Origin: an uncultured Lachnospiraceae bacterium
GTDB lineage: Bacteria > Bacillota > Clostridia > Lachnospirales > Lachnospiraceae
Assembly (NCBI GenBank): GCA_910579465.1
Contig: CAJTUB010000002.1
Span: 254,980-318,979, forward strand
Reading direction: 5' to 3'
DNA length: 64,000 bases
Shown here: one piece after another, positions 48,772 through 57,440 of the stretch
Layout: every line of letters begins with the position of its first letter
How positions within the stretch are numbered: the first letter of the stretch is position 1
Notes under the pieces: generated by a model
The model's database searches: none
Seen by the model: the letters and a program-made list of their open reading frames with translations, nothing else
What the model was told of the DNA's origin: nothing
Translations under genes and position numbers: made by a program

Positions 48772-48787
48772 GGAAAGGAGAAAAACG

Positions 48788-48985
48788 ATGGACGAGGAAA
48801 TGATGGAGATTACGAGGATTGTCACGGTGGAGCTTACCACGGTGGACAAAATAAAGACCGGGGAATATCCGAATATACCGAATAAGAAGGAAGTAGCGGA
48901 TATCATACGGAAGCATCTGCCGGGGCAGCTGCACATCGACGACGCGAACGTAACCGGCGTGCAAGATTTTGTCCGGGACATTTAG
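48788..48985 (+). CDS. Small phage protein
   Basis: A 65-residue protein: MEITRIVTVELTTVDKIKTG, then KKEVADIIRKHLPGQLHIDD and VQDFVRDI. AAAGGAGAAAAACG precedes the ATG. I do not recognise it. It sits between the recombination genes and the replication protein. Confidence 0.65.
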   Translation: MDEEMMEITRIVTVELTTVDKIKTGEYPNIPNKKEVADIIRKHLPGQLHIDDANVTGVQDFVRDI

Positions 48986-49004
48986 ACAGGAAAGAAGGTA
49001 GAGT

Positions 49005-49907
49005 ATGGCGCGTCAGAAAAATGACGGGTTGGGCTACTTTCCCTTTGATACGGATTTCTTTTATGCGGACAGGCGGATTAAGGCGCTGAGGGCACGGTTC
49101 GGGAGCGACGGGGTGCTGCTGTATATCTACCTGCTGACGGAAATCTACCGGAACGGATATTACATATGGTACGACCGGGACTGCGAGGACGGGATTGTCT
49201 CGGAGCTCGGTCTTACGGAAGGGTTCATAAAGCAGGCGATGGCATTCTTTGCCGACCGGTCACTGCTGATAAGCATACTTGTCGGTACGGACACTGCCAT
49301 CACCTCACCGGGAATACAGAAACGCTACCAGGAGGCGGTGAAAAGGCTCAAGCGTGATGTCTATGTGGATGAAGCGCTCTGGCTTTTGGAAGAAAGGGAA
49401 ACCGCTACCTGTATTAAAGTTACCCGTAAAGATGGAAAATCCGAGAAAAATAGCAGTAAATCCGGGGGGAATGGCGATAAATCCGAGAAAAATGCCATAA
49501 AGGAAAAGAAAGAAAAAGAAAGGAAAGGAAAAGAAAATATAGATGCCGCCACGGGCTTCGAGGCGTTTTGGGAAGCTTACCCGAAGAAGGTCCGCAGGCA
49601 GGAGGCGGAGACGGCATACTGTGACCTGCTTCTTTCCGGCGCGGTGACACCGGAGGAACTGCACGCTGCCGCGGTGAACTATGCCGAAACTTGCGGGATA
49701 GAGGGGACGGACAAGATATACCATCCGCATAATTTTCTCGCCAAGTGCGCTTTCGAGGACTATCTGCCGGGGAGATATAAGCGTCCGGAAAAGCAAACGG
49801 ACACAAAGAACCGGTTCTGTAATTTCCCTCAGAGGAAACATAGCCGGGAGGAGCTGGCGGAACTGGAGGCGGCGCTGCTTGGGATAGGGGGTTCGGTTAA
49901 AGAATGA
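49005..49907 (+). CDS. Phage replication-initiation-type protein (DUF4373/Lin1244 domain)
   Basis: A 300-residue protein. The first ~95 residues are a Lin1244/Lin1753 (DUF4373) winged-helix domain: GYFPFDTDFFYADRRIKALR, GSDGVLLYIYLLTEIYRNGY. A lysine- and asparagine-rich linker with a repeated GDKSEKN unit (about 142-172) follows, then a helical C-terminal domain FEAFWEAYPKKVRRQEAETA like that of other phage replisome organisers. These proteins open the phage origin and recruit the host helicase. It overlaps the PP-loop gene by four bases. Confidence 0.75.
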   Translation: MARQKNDGLGYFPFDTDFFYADRRIKALRARFGSDGVLLYIYLLTEIYRNGYYIWYDRDCEDGIVSELGLTEGFIKQAMAFFADRSLLISILVGTDTAITSPGIQKRYQEAVKRLKRDVYVDEALWLLEERETATCIKVTRKDGKSEKNSSKSGGNGDKSEKNAIKEKKEKERKGKENIDAATGFEAFWEAYPKKVRRQEAETAYCDLLLSGAVTPEELHAAAVNYAETCGIEGTDKIYHPHNFLAKCAFEDYLPGRYKRPEKQTDTKNRFCNFPQRKHSREELAELEAALLGIGGSVKE

Positions 49908-50677
49908 AGTATATCGCGAGCTGGAGCGGTGGTAAGGACAGCACCGCAAGCATAATTTTAGCGCATGAACATGGCGAACCGCTTGACCTTATCATCTTTT
50001 CGGAGGTTATGTTTGACGAAAATATAAGTGGGGAGCTGCCGGAACACATTGATTTTATCAAAAATAAGTGTATTCCTCTGTTTGAGAGTTGGGGGTACGA
50101 AACGAAGGTACTTCATTCTGACTTGACCTATATGGATATATTTTTTAGACAGCCGACAAGGGGGAAACGGTTTGGAACTGGAATGATAACAGGCTTTCCA
50201 ATGTCCGGCAGATGTCAGATTAATCGTAGCGTAAAGGTTCTTCCAATAAAGCGTTTTTTAAAAAGTTTTGAAGAAGAATTTACACAATACATAGGGATTG
50301 CGGTTGATGAACCAGTACGGCTTGACAGAATTGTTAAAAGCACAAATCAAATATCATTACTGCAAAAATACAGATATACAGAGCAAATGGCTTTCGACCT
50401 TTGTAAGAAATATGATTTGCTATCCCCGATATATGATTTTGCTCCGAGGGGCGGCTGTTGGTTCTGTCCTAACGCGCGTGATTGTGAACTGCGGCATTTA
50501 AGAAACAATCATAGGAAATATTGGAATACACTTTTATGGTTGGAAACGCAACCAAATCTTATAGGGGATAAATGGAACACGCTGACACAGACAAGTATCC
50601 ATGACAAGGAGACACAGTTCATGTGGGAGGATGCGCAGATGAGCATATTTGAGTACATAAAGGGAGAAGGACAATGA
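49904..50677 (+). CDS. PP-loop ATPase of the PAPS-reductase family
   Basis: A 257-residue protein. The N-terminal SGGKDSTASIILAHEHG is the PP-loop of N-type ATP pyrophosphatases, and RGKRFGTGMITGFPMSGRC with GGCWFCPNARDC gives the cysteines usual in PAPS-reductase-like and sulfur-transfer proteins. Phage members have no proven role; relatives take part in DNA phosphorothioation and in tRNA thiolation. The gene is translationally coupled to the DNA methyltransferase after it (ATGA), which points to nucleic-acid modification rather than sulfate assimilation. Confidence 0.75.
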   Translation: MKYIASWSGGKDSTASIILAHEHGEPLDLIIFSEVMFDENISGELPEHIDFIKNKCIPLFESWGYETKVLHSDLTYMDIFFRQPTRGKRFGTGMITGFPMSGRCQINRSVKVLPIKRFLKSFEEEFTQYIGIAVDEPVRLDRIVKSTNQISLLQKYRYTEQMAFDLCKKYDLLSPIYDFAPRGGCWFCPNARDCELRHLRNNHRKYWNTLLWLETQPNLIGDKWNTLTQTSIHDKETQFMWEDAQMSIFEYIKGEGQ

Positions 50678-52278
50678 TAAACGGAGAACTGATAGTAGAT
50701 AATTTTGCAGGCGGGGGCGGCGCGAGCACCGGGATTGAGCTGGCAACAGGAAAAAGCGTCGATATTGCCATCAACCACGACCCGGAGGCTGTACGGATGC
50801 ATAAGGCCAACCATCCGGGAACGAAGCATTACTGTGAGAGCGTGTGGGATGTCGACCCGGTCAGGGTATGCGGGGGTCATCCGGTGGCACTGGCATGGTT
50901 CTCCCCGGATTGCAAGCACTTTTCAAAGGCAAAGGGCGGGAAACCGAAGGACAAGCGTATCCGGGGACTTGCATGGGTGGCGCTCCGCTGGGCGGCTCTG
51001 GTACGGCCGCGGGTGATTATGCTTGAGAACGTGGAGGAATTTAAGACTTGGGGGCCGCTGAACCGCAGGCATCGTCCGGTAAAGGCAAAGCAGGGCATGA
51101 CATTCCGGCGCTTTGTCCGGCAGATGGAGGGACTCGGGTACGTCGTCGATTACCGCGAACTTGTAGCAGCGGATTATGGCGCGCCGACGATGCGGAAACG
51201 GTTTTTCCTTGTTGCCCGGTGTGACGGCAGACCGGTTGTCTGGCCGGAGCCGACCCATGCACCTGCAGGAAGCGCAGCCGTGGCGGCAGGGCTTAAGGAG
51301 CCGTATGCCGGGGCGTATACGCAGATAGATTTCTCCCTGCCGTGTCCGAGCATTTTTGATACGGCGGAAGAAATAAAGGAGAAATACGGCATCCGGGCGG
51401 TGAGACCGCTGGCACCGAAGACGATGGAGCGGATTGCCCGGGGACTGAAAAAGTTCGTGCTGGATAATGCGGACCCGTTTATCATCCCTATCGGGTACGG
51501 CGAAAAAGAAGGACAGAGGCCGAGGGTGCATGATATCAGGGAACCCCTGCCTACCATAGTAGGGAGCGGGAAGCATTATCTGTGTGCACCGTGCCTGATA
51601 CAGTACCATTCCGCTACTTCCGGAGGTGAAACAAGAGGGCAGGAGGTAAAGGCGCCTGTTATGACAGTGGATACCTCCAACCGGTACGGATTAGTGCTGT
51701 CCTTCCTACACAAGTATTTTGACGGAGGTTATCAGGGTGCCGGGGATTCCCTCTGGAACCCTCTGCCGACAGTAACTGCAGTAGACCATAACAGCATGGT
51801 AACGGCAACTCTTATCCAAATGAATAACCACTGCGACGGGAGGAACATCACGGAACCTATCCCGACCATAACTGCAGGGGACGGGCATTTTGCCGAGGTA
51901 AGGGCGTTCCTGGTCAAGTACGGGGATGCGACAGGGCAGGATATAAAGGTCCCGCCTGACACGGTTACGACAAATGACAGGTTCGGCCTGGTTACGGTAC
52001 ACGGTGTAATGTACCAGATTGCCGACATAGGGCTGCGGATGCTGGAACCGAAAGAGCTGTACGGCTGTCAGGGCTTCCCGGAGGACTACATCATCGACCG
52101 TGACTGTGATGGAAAGAAATATCCGCGGAGCGAGCAGGTGAAGCGCTGCGGGAATGCAGTGTGTCCTCCGGTACCGGCGGCGCTGGTCAGGGCGAATCTG
52201 CCGGAGCTGTGCGTAGCCGAGCGGATGCCTAACATGAGGATTGACGACAGCGGGGAGCAGCTCCGGTTCGCGATGTGA
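50674..52278 (+). CDS. DNA cytosine-5 methyltransferase
   Basis: A 534-residue enzyme that methylates C5 of cytosine in a specific site. Motif I is DNFAGGGGASTG, motif IV is AWFSPDCKHFSKAKG (Cys80; the usual PPC reads PDC), motif VI is MLENVEEF and motif VIII lies near VVDYRELVAADYGAPTMRKR. The C-terminal motif is RMLEPKELYGCQGFPEDY with QVKRCGNAVCPPV. Between VIII and IX are five repeats of 31-36 residues (about 289, 325, 361, 392, 425), each with a P-x-P/T core. No cognate endonuclease gene is present, so this probably protects phage DNA from host restriction. Confidence 0.9.
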   Translation: MINGELIVDNFAGGGGASTGIELATGKSVDIAINHDPEAVRMHKANHPGTKHYCESVWDVDPVRVCGGHPVALAWFSPDCKHFSKAKGGKPKDKRIRGLAWVALRWAALVRPRVIMLENVEEFKTWGPLNRRHRPVKAKQGMTFRRFVRQMEGLGYVVDYRELVAADYGAPTMRKRFFLVARCDGRPVVWPEPTHAPAGSAAVAAGLKEPYAGAYTQIDFSLPCPSIFDTAEEIKEKYGIRAVRPLAPKTMERIARGLKKFVLDNADPFIIPIGYGEKEGQRPRVHDIREPLPTIVGSGKHYLCAPCLIQYHSATSGGETRGQEVKAPVMTVDTSNRYGLVLSFLHKYFDGGYQGAGDSLWNPLPTVTAVDHNSMVTATLIQMNNHCDGRNITEPIPTITAGDGHFAEVRAFLVKYGDATGQDIKVPPDTVTTNDRFGLVTVHGVMYQIADIGLRMLEPKELYGCQGFPEDYIIDRDCDGKKYPRSEQVKRCGNAVCPPVPAALVRANLPELCVAERMPNMRIDDSGEQLRFAM

Positions 52279-52290
52279 GGAGGAGACATT

Positions 52291-52980
52291 ATGACAGAAG
52301 CAGAAAAGAAAGCATATAAGGCGAAACAGCTCCGTTACAAAAAGCCGATAGCCAGGGATTTGAACATTGAAACGATACAGTCGGAATTATGGGATATGAT
52401 GTCAGCCTGCGAAGATATCCATTGGTATGACAATGATGAAGAATCGCTTGTACATGCACTCGACGGGGATGAGGACGAAGCGTATGAGTTCAAAATGGCA
52501 TTTTCAGATCTGGAAGCAGAGCTTGAACAGTTCCAAGGGGACTTGGACAGCGAGTATGTATCGGATTATTTTGATGTGTTATTCCCGGCAGTGAAGGCAA
52601 GCTACGCCGGGGGATATCTGGGCTTCGATCAGTATGAGGGAGATTATTACGGATTGGAGCCATATGACTATTCATTTGCGGAGGATGAGGCAGCAAAGAA
52701 AATCATGTCGCTGACCAAAAAGGAAATTTTAGAAGCCGTCGGCCAGTGCCTTAAAATTGCCTATCAGTATATGGCAATCCGGTATAGATATGACTGTCTG
52801 GATGCTGCAATTGAAATACTGAGGGGGAAAAATATGGAACGGATCAGAGTAGTCAAGGGGATAGAAGAACAGTATCTGGTTGCTGAAAAGAGTTCAGACG
52901 GATTCCGGTGGAAATATGACAAAGAAGTCCAAACCCTTGACAATATGCTTAAGCAGGTTCCGCAGGAATACTGGATTTAG
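52291..52980 (+). CDS. Phage protein, function unknown
   Basis: A 229-residue acidic protein, helical at the start (KKAYKAKQLRYKKPIARDL), with a long aspartate/glutamate-rich middle and a C-terminal strand segment. I do not recognise a family. AGGAGGAG lies before the ATG, 12 bases after the methyltransferase stop. Similar proteins are common beside phage modification enzymes, but I can assign no role. Confidence 0.6.
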   Translation: MTEAEKKAYKAKQLRYKKPIARDLNIETIQSELWDMMSACEDIHWYDNDEESLVHALDGDEDEAYEFKMAFSDLEAELEQFQGDLDSEYVSDYFDVLFPAVKASYAGGYLGFDQYEGDYYGLEPYDYSFAEDEAAKKIMSLTKKEILEAVGQCLKIAYQYMAIRYRYDCLDAAIEILRGKNMERIRVVKGIEEQYLVAEKSSDGFRWKYDKEVQTLDNMLKQVPQEYWI

Positions 52981-52994
52981 TAAAGAGGTGTGTG

Positions 52995-53060
52995 ATGAAG
53001 GAGGTCATGCATTGCATACCGTGGTCGAAAGGAAAGCAACTGTCGCTTGAGGACAGATAA
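52995..53060 (+). CDS. Possible 21-residue peptide gene
   Basis: ATG at 52995, after AAAGAGGTG, opens MKEVMHCIPWSKGKQLSLED and stops at 53060 with a ribosome site GGAGG just after it. Spacing on both sides fits a tiny gene or leader peptide in the operon. It is too short for certainty. Confidence 0.35.
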   Translation: MKEVMHCIPWSKGKQLSLEDR

Positions 53061-53071
53061 GGAGGACGAAA

Positions 53072-53515
53072 ATGAAAATACTTTTCAGAGCGAAACGGAT
53101 TGACGATGGGGAATGGGTTGAAGGTTATGTTTCGAAGCCAGGTTTTACGGACGTGGAAGGGAATATCGAAAGCTACTTTTTCAACGCCGTGGATAAACTA
53201 GGATGGACAAGCGAATGCGAGGTGTCCGCTGAAACCGTCTGCGAATATACGGGTATGCCGGATAAGAACGGAAGGAAGATTTTTGAGAATGATATTGTCA
53301 AAGGTCTCGCATATAGCACCTATTTTATTGGATATATTGTTTGGATTGATGCAATTGCCGGATTTGGAGTAAGGTATTTTAATCGGCATAGAGAACCAAC
53401 GGCATGGGAAAATTCAAGCATTCTCAAAGCGATACAAAAATGGAAACAGCCAAATGAATTTCAAGCGGAGATTATTGGAAACATTTTCGACAATCCCAAA
53501 CTTTTAGGAGACTGA
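53072..53515 (+). CDS. YopX-family phage protein
   Basis: A 147-residue protein with the YopX plan: FRAKRIDDGEWVEGYVSKPG at the start, VCEYTGMPDKNGRKIFENDI in the middle and IIGNIFDNPKLL at the end. YopX proteins are frequent in Firmicute phages and have no known function. AAGGAGGACG precedes the ATG. It is followed after two bases by the ASCH gene. Confidence 0.85.
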   Translation: MKILFRAKRIDDGEWVEGYVSKPGFTDVEGNIESYFFNAVDKLGWTSECEVSAETVCEYTGMPDKNGRKIFENDIVKGLAYSTYFIGYIVWIDAIAGFGVRYFNRHREPTAWENSSILKAIQKWKQPNEFQAEIIGNIFDNPKLLGD

Positions 53516-53517
53516 CA

Positions 53518-53883
53518 ATGCAGAAAGAATTGATAGAAAAAGCCTTTATCGTAAATGAACACTGGGGCAACCTCATACTGGACGGACTGAAGCCTTGGGA
53601 AATCCGCGGAACAGGGACGCAGGTGCGCGGCAGGGTAGGGGTGATATTTTCCGGCACCGGGATGGTATGGGGGAGCGTTGAAATCACGGGGTCAGAGGTT
53701 CTTCTGGCAGAGGATTTCGATACGTTCCGGGAGTACCACCGTATCCCCGGTGATTTTGAGAGCCTGCCGTATGAAGAGCCTCATATCTGGCATCTGCAGA
53801 ATGCTGTACGGTTTGCGGAGCCTGTCCCGTACCGGCACCCGAAGGGAGCCGTGATATGGGTTAATCTCAAAGAAAGGACGTGA
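53518..53883 (+). CDS. ASCH domain protein
   Basis: A 121-residue ASCH-domain protein. LILDGLKPWEIRGTGTQVRG holds the family lysine and the arginine-glycine turn, VGVIFSGTGMVWGSVEITGS the central strands, and HPKGAVIWVNL the last strand. ASCH folds bind RNA or act on modified nucleosides in bacteria and phages (some are amidohydrolases of N4-acetylcytidine). It lies between YopX and DUF5131 genes in the same direction, in a block rich in nucleic-acid-modifying enzymes. Confidence 0.85.
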   Translation: MQKELIEKAFIVNEHWGNLILDGLKPWEIRGTGTQVRGRVGVIFSGTGMVWGSVEITGSEVLLAEDFDTFREYHRIPGDFESLPYEEPHIWHLQNAVRFAEPVPYRHPKGAVIWVNLKERT

Positions 53884-53887
53884 ATGC

Positions 53888-54679
53888 ATGGAAAAGACGA
53901 AGATAGACTGGTGCGACAGCACATGGAATCCGGTGACGGGATGCCTGCATGGGTGCGAATACTGCTATGCGAGAGGAATAGCAAAGAGATTTTCCTATGA
54001 AGGAAAAACATTAGATGCCCCATCTGAATTGCAGAGAACATGGGTTAATGATTCAAAAGGAAGCGGAGCCGGAAATCATATTCTTCGTTATCCAGTGAAT
54101 TTGCTTGATTATGGAAGAAAGGTTCCGTATCCATTTGGATTTGAACCTACATTACACAAATACCGCTTGAGCGAATACACAGGGAAGAAAAGCAGAAATG
54201 TCTTTGTCTGTTCTATGGCGGATTTGTTCGGCTCATGGGTGCCGGACAGTTGGATTGAGGAAGTGTTCAAGGCTTGCGAGAAAGCGCCGCAGCACAATTA
54301 TTTGTTTTTAACGAAAAATCCAGAGAGATATGTTGAACTGATAAGCAATACAGGCTTTTTTGTGAAAGCAAAGAGTAATATGTGGTTTGGGTATTCTTAC
54401 ACCGGAAAGGAAAGTAAACAGTGGTGGAATCCGGATTATAACATATTTGCAAGTGTGGAGCCGATTCTGGAACCGATAGAAGTTCCTCATTGCAAGTGGC
54501 TTATTGTAGGTGCGGAAACCGGCAGACGGAAAGACAAGGTTATCCCTAAGAGAGAATGGATTGAACAGATTGCAGAGGATTGCAAGAAATACAATATTCC
54601 TCTCTGTATGAAATCCAGTCTTGCAGAGATATGGGGTGAACCGCTCATACAGGAATTTCCTAAAGGGCTGAAAAAATGA
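53888..54679 (+). CDS. DUF5131 (phage Gp37/Gp68-like) radical-SAM-like protein
   Basis: A 263-residue protein of the DUF5131 family. The start MEKTKIDWCDSTWNPVTGC and the CLHGCEYCYAR motif (three cysteines for an iron-sulfur cluster, residues about 19-27) are diagnostic, followed by VCSMADLFGSWVP, YLFLTKNP and SVEPILEPI. The cluster motif suggests radical SAM chemistry; the substrate is unknown. The ATG is five bases after the ASCH stop, with AAAGGACGTG upstream. A second radical SAM gene follows. Confidence 0.85.
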   Translation: MEKTKIDWCDSTWNPVTGCLHGCEYCYARGIAKRFSYEGKTLDAPSELQRTWVNDSKGSGAGNHILRYPVNLLDYGRKVPYPFGFEPTLHKYRLSEYTGKKSRNVFVCSMADLFGSWVPDSWIEEVFKACEKAPQHNYLFLTKNPERYVELISNTGFFVKAKSNMWFGYSYTGKESKQWWNPDYNIFASVEPILEPIEVPHCKWLIVGAETGRRKDKVIPKREWIEQIAEDCKKYNIPLCMKSSLAEIWGEPLIQEFPKGLKK

Positions 54680-54729
54680 ATAGAGGTAGCGGAATGACGG
54701 AGAATGAGAGATTGGAGTGATGTGGTGAC

Positions 54730-55698
54730 TTGAGAATAGCTTTGATAGATGTTGACGGACACAATTTCCCCAACCTGCCGCTGATGAAACTATCCGCATG
54801 GCATAAACGGCAGGGCGATAGTGTGGAATGGTATATACCGACGCAACACGGTTTTCCTCTTCCGCCTATGGATAAGGTATATATGTCAAAAGTATTCAGT
54901 TTTACTCCGGATTATCCTTACTATGTCAATGCAAAAGAGGTACATAAGGGTGGCAGTGGTTACTGTATCCGGCTTGAGGATGTGAAAGAAGTCTACGACA
55001 CAGCAAAAGATACCTTGCTACCGCCGGAAATAGAGACAATTTATCCCGACTACGAAATATACTATGACAAGATACCAGAAGTCAAGAATACCGCCTACGG
55101 ATTTCTGACGAGGGGATGCCCGAGAGGCTGTGAATTTTGCCATGTCGGGTGTAAAGAGGGAAGAAAATCTTATAAGGTTGCCGACCTTGATACCTTTTGG
55201 AGAGGGCAGAAAAACATTGTCCTGCTTGACCCGAACATAACCGCTTGTAAGGACTGGAAAGAGTTGTTCCAGCAGCTTATTGACAGTAAAGCATGGATTG
55301 ACTTTTCGCAGGGATTGGACATCCGTACAATGAGCGGGGAAAAAGCAGAAATGTTAAAGAAGATGAAAATTAAGCAAGTACACTTTGCCTGGGACAGATA
55401 CGAGGATAAAGAGATTATCATTCCGAAGTTTAAGATGTTTGCGGAACAGACCGGATGGGGTTATCAAAAAATGACTGTATATGTACTCTGCAATTTTAAG
55501 ACGACATTTGAGCAGGATCTCGAAAGGATATATACATTACGCGACCTGGGATATTCGCCGTATGTGATGCTGTATGACAAAGGTGATATCCCGGCAGGAC
55601 ATAGGTTGAGGAAACTGCAAAGATATGTGTGTGGCAGACAAATTTTTAGGACTTGCAGGAGCTTTGAGGAGTATCAGAAAAATGAGAAGAAAGGCTGA
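54730..55698 (+). CDS. Radical SAM protein (B12-binding-like N-terminus)
   Basis: A 322-residue protein. Residues about 120-290 are a radical SAM barrel with TRGCPRGCEFCHVGC (the cluster cysteines) and SQGLDIRTMSGEKAEMLKK. The N-terminal ~115 residues (IALIDVDGHNFPNLPLMKLS) look like the start of a cobalamin-binding or related Rossmann domain without the full DxHxxG motif. It starts with TTG at 54730; GGAG at 54714 and GGTGA at 54724 are both possible ribosome sites. Beside DUF5131, ASCH, PP-loop and methyltransferase genes it is probably part of a modification set. Confidence 0.8.
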   Translation: MRIALIDVDGHNFPNLPLMKLSAWHKRQGDSVEWYIPTQHGFPLPPMDKVYMSKVFSFTPDYPYYVNAKEVHKGGSGYCIRLEDVKEVYDTAKDTLLPPEIETIYPDYEIYYDKIPEVKNTAYGFLTRGCPRGCEFCHVGCKEGRKSYKVADLDTFWRGQKNIVLLDPNITACKDWKELFQQLIDSKAWIDFSQGLDIRTMSGEKAEMLKKMKIKQVHFAWDRYEDKEIIIPKFKMFAEQTGWGYQKMTVYVLCNFKTTFEQDLERIYTLRDLGYSPYVMLYDKGDIPAGHRLRKLQRYVCGRQIFRTCRSFEEYQKNEKKG

Positions 55699-55708
55699 GG
55701 TGCATGGA

Positions 55709-56209
55709 ATGACTAGAAAAGAGATAACAGATTTTCTCGGAAATCTGTTGATAAAAGAAAAATTTTCCGGGTTAGGCAAGTATTGGGCGAGCGAGGTCAG
55801 CATCGACTACGGCACAACAGATGTAAAGCGCGTTGATTTTATGCAGTTTAAACCGGAGGGCGTGGTCGGTGGCGTGAGCGGAATCGAAAAGGGAATTTTT
55901 ATCTGCTATGAAGTAAAAAGCTGCAAGGCTGATTTTGAAAGCGGTTTTGGCAGGAATTTCATCGGGGAGGAGAATTACTTCGTAATGCCGATGGCTACAT
56001 ACAAAGAGGTCATACATGATATTCCACATAACGTCGGTGTTTTGGTTCCGGTGCCGGTATATATAGATAAATACGAGGAATTTGAGAACCCCACGGAGTT
56101 ATCAGAAGAACAAGAATGGAGACTGTACGCAATACGGAGCGCACGCCCGCAATTACGGACGCGGTCTATGGCAGAGCTGCTGTTTTGCATGTTGCGGAGC
56201 GGGAAATGA
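55709..56209 (+). CDS. Putative PD-(D/E)XK-like nuclease-fold phage protein
   Basis: A 166-residue protein. VKRVDFMQF followed by IFICYEVKSCKADFESGFG gives an Asp and an E-x-K, the minimal active-site pattern of the PD-(D/E)XK fold, and the strand order fits. A helical end carries YAIRSARPQLRTRSMAE. It may be a nuclease or a catalytically odd relative such as the MmcB type. GAGGTG lies five bases before the ATG at 55709, which is chosen over upstream codons. Confidence 0.55.
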   Translation: MTRKEITDFLGNLLIKEKFSGLGKYWASEVSIDYGTTDVKRVDFMQFKPEGVVGGVSGIEKGIFICYEVKSCKADFESGFGRNFIGEENYFVMPMATYKEVIHDIPHNVGVLVPVPVYIDKYEEFENPTELSEEQEWRLYAIRSARPQLRTRSMAELLFCMLRSGK

Positions 56210-56228
56210 GAGATTGGAGGAAAATCAG

Positions 56229-56375
56229 ATGAGAGCGGTAATAGAAATCAGCAAGGAAACAATGGACAGACTGGCAGAGGCTTTGGACTTGTCTCCTCTG
56301 TATGACGAGGATGGGGTTGACGAGGACGGTCTTGGTTATGCAATAAGGCTCCTGGTTGAGCAGTTATGCAGTTAA
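56229..56375 (+). CDS. Small phage protein
   Basis: A 48-residue protein, MRAVIEISKETMDRLAEALD then a short acidic loop and a helix GLGYAIRLLVEQL. The plan of one strand and two helices resembles ribbon-helix-helix or toxin-antitoxin-like DNA-binding proteins, but there is no clear match. TTGGAGG lies upstream. Function is unknown. Confidence 0.6.
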   Translation: MRAVIEISKETMDRLAEALDLSPLYDEDGVDEDGLGYAIRLLVEQLCS

Positions 56376-56392
56376 AAAAGGAGGATTTTGAA

Positions 56393-56863
56393 GTGAGCAT
56401 GATTAGCGAACAGGTAAAGGAACTGAGGGAATATGCAGAATATTTAGACTGGGTCGGAGCGGAAAAGGTAATGAAAGCATTGATTACACAAGCTGCCGAC
56501 ACCATAGAAGCATTATCTGAAAAGCCGGCGGCGGCAAATATGGAGCGGTCGGAGAGATGCTACGGGAAAGAAAAGAAGTTAATTGAAGAACTAGCAGAGG
56601 AAATCGAAAATTGCTATGGAAGGGAAACTGAATTGTCCGAGAGGGCAAGGGATTATTTGTTAAAGACTGATTATGGCGGTGGATGGATTGCGTGTGAGGA
56701 TAGGTTGCCAACAAAAGGAGGTTCATTTTTAGTGCAGTCAGATAGCGGAGAGATATTTTCTTGCGAATTTGATAGCATTACAGATGGATATAATAGTCCG
56801 TTTTGGTGTTGCAATGAAAAAATAGTAGCATGGCAACCCTTACCCGAACCATACCGCCCATAA
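56393..56863 (+). CDS. DUF551-containing phage protein
   Basis: A 156-residue protein (GTG start at 56393, eight bases after AAGGAGG). The N-terminal ~100 residues are helical and charged. The C-terminal GGWIACEDRLPTKGGSFLVQ and KIVAWQPLPEPYRP are the DUF551 domain, frequent in phage accessory genes and without known function. An alternative ATG lies two codons on. Confidence 0.75.
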   Translation: MSMISEQVKELREYAEYLDWVGAEKVMKALITQAADTIEALSEKPAAANMERSERCYGKEKKLIEELAEEIENCYGRETELSERARDYLLKTDYGGGWIACEDRLPTKGGSFLVQSDSGEIFSCEFDSITDGYNSPFWCCNEKIVAWQPLPEPYRP

Positions 56864-56883
56864 CCGCAAAGAAAGGAGAATCT

Positions 56884-57045
56884 ATGAAAGAAAGCAAACT
56901 ATCAGAGGAACTGCGGCATTGCTTAGAGGGTGACGGGTGCGGGAGCTGCGCTTACCATGAGCCAGAAACAAAGCTGACCTGCAGGGGATTGCTGCAAAAG
57001 GTGTATGAAGCAGTTAAGGAAATGGAGGATAGGAAGAATGGATAG
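56884..57045 (+). CDS. Small cysteine-containing phage protein
   Basis: A 53-residue protein with three cysteines in HCLEGDGCGSCAYHEPET and a fourth in LTCRGLL, a likely zinc or metal site, then a helix. AAAGGAGAATCT precedes the ATG. It overlaps the next gene by eight bases. Function is unknown. Confidence 0.6.
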   Translation: MKESKLSEELRHCLEGDGCGSCAYHEPETKLTCRGLLQKVYEAVKEMEDRKNG

Positions 57046-57433
57046 ATTGACATTATCAAATAATGAAATTCACACTGATGCCGGAATTTGGATATTAAAA
57101 AACGGAAATCCAAAAGAATTGATTTCTGATGATTGTGACGAGTACGAATACTTTAAAAAACTCGCAGAATACGAGGACTTGGAGGAACAAGGGAAACTGC
57201 GTATATTTCCATGTTCCATAGGCGATACGGTCTATCGAATTAACAAAGGAGCAAAACAACCCATAATACCATTGCAAGTTCTAAATTTCAAGATATTTAA
57301 TAATAACTTGGTTGAAAGCTTCAAAATGGAATGTGTGGACGAATGGGACGCTGGATATTCCTATTATAAGACGGATATAGGGAGAGATGTATTTATCACA
57401 CGACCAGAGGCGGAAGCAAAACTGAAAGGATGA
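57038..57433 (+). CDS. Phage protein, function unknown
   Basis: A 131-residue protein: KNGNPKELISDDCDEYEYFK, KLAEYEDLEEQGKLRIFPCS and a strand-rich half with IGDTVYRINKG. The YEDLEEQGKL segment is common in short phage proteins of clostridia of unknown role. GGAGGATAGG precedes the ATG at 57038. Confidence 0.65.
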   Translation: MDRLTLSNNEIHTDAGIWILKNGNPKELISDDCDEYEYFKKLAEYEDLEEQGKLRIFPCSIGDTVYRINKGAKQPIIPLQVLNFKIFNNNLVESFKMECVDEWDAGYSYYKTDIGRDVFITRPEAEAKLKG

Positions 57434-57440
57434 GCGCATA

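Noticed and set aside
49420..49552. Minus-strand frames inside the replication protein linker
   Set aside because: They are the complement of the lysine-rich linker (phenylalanine and leucine runs) with no start site or conserved feature.
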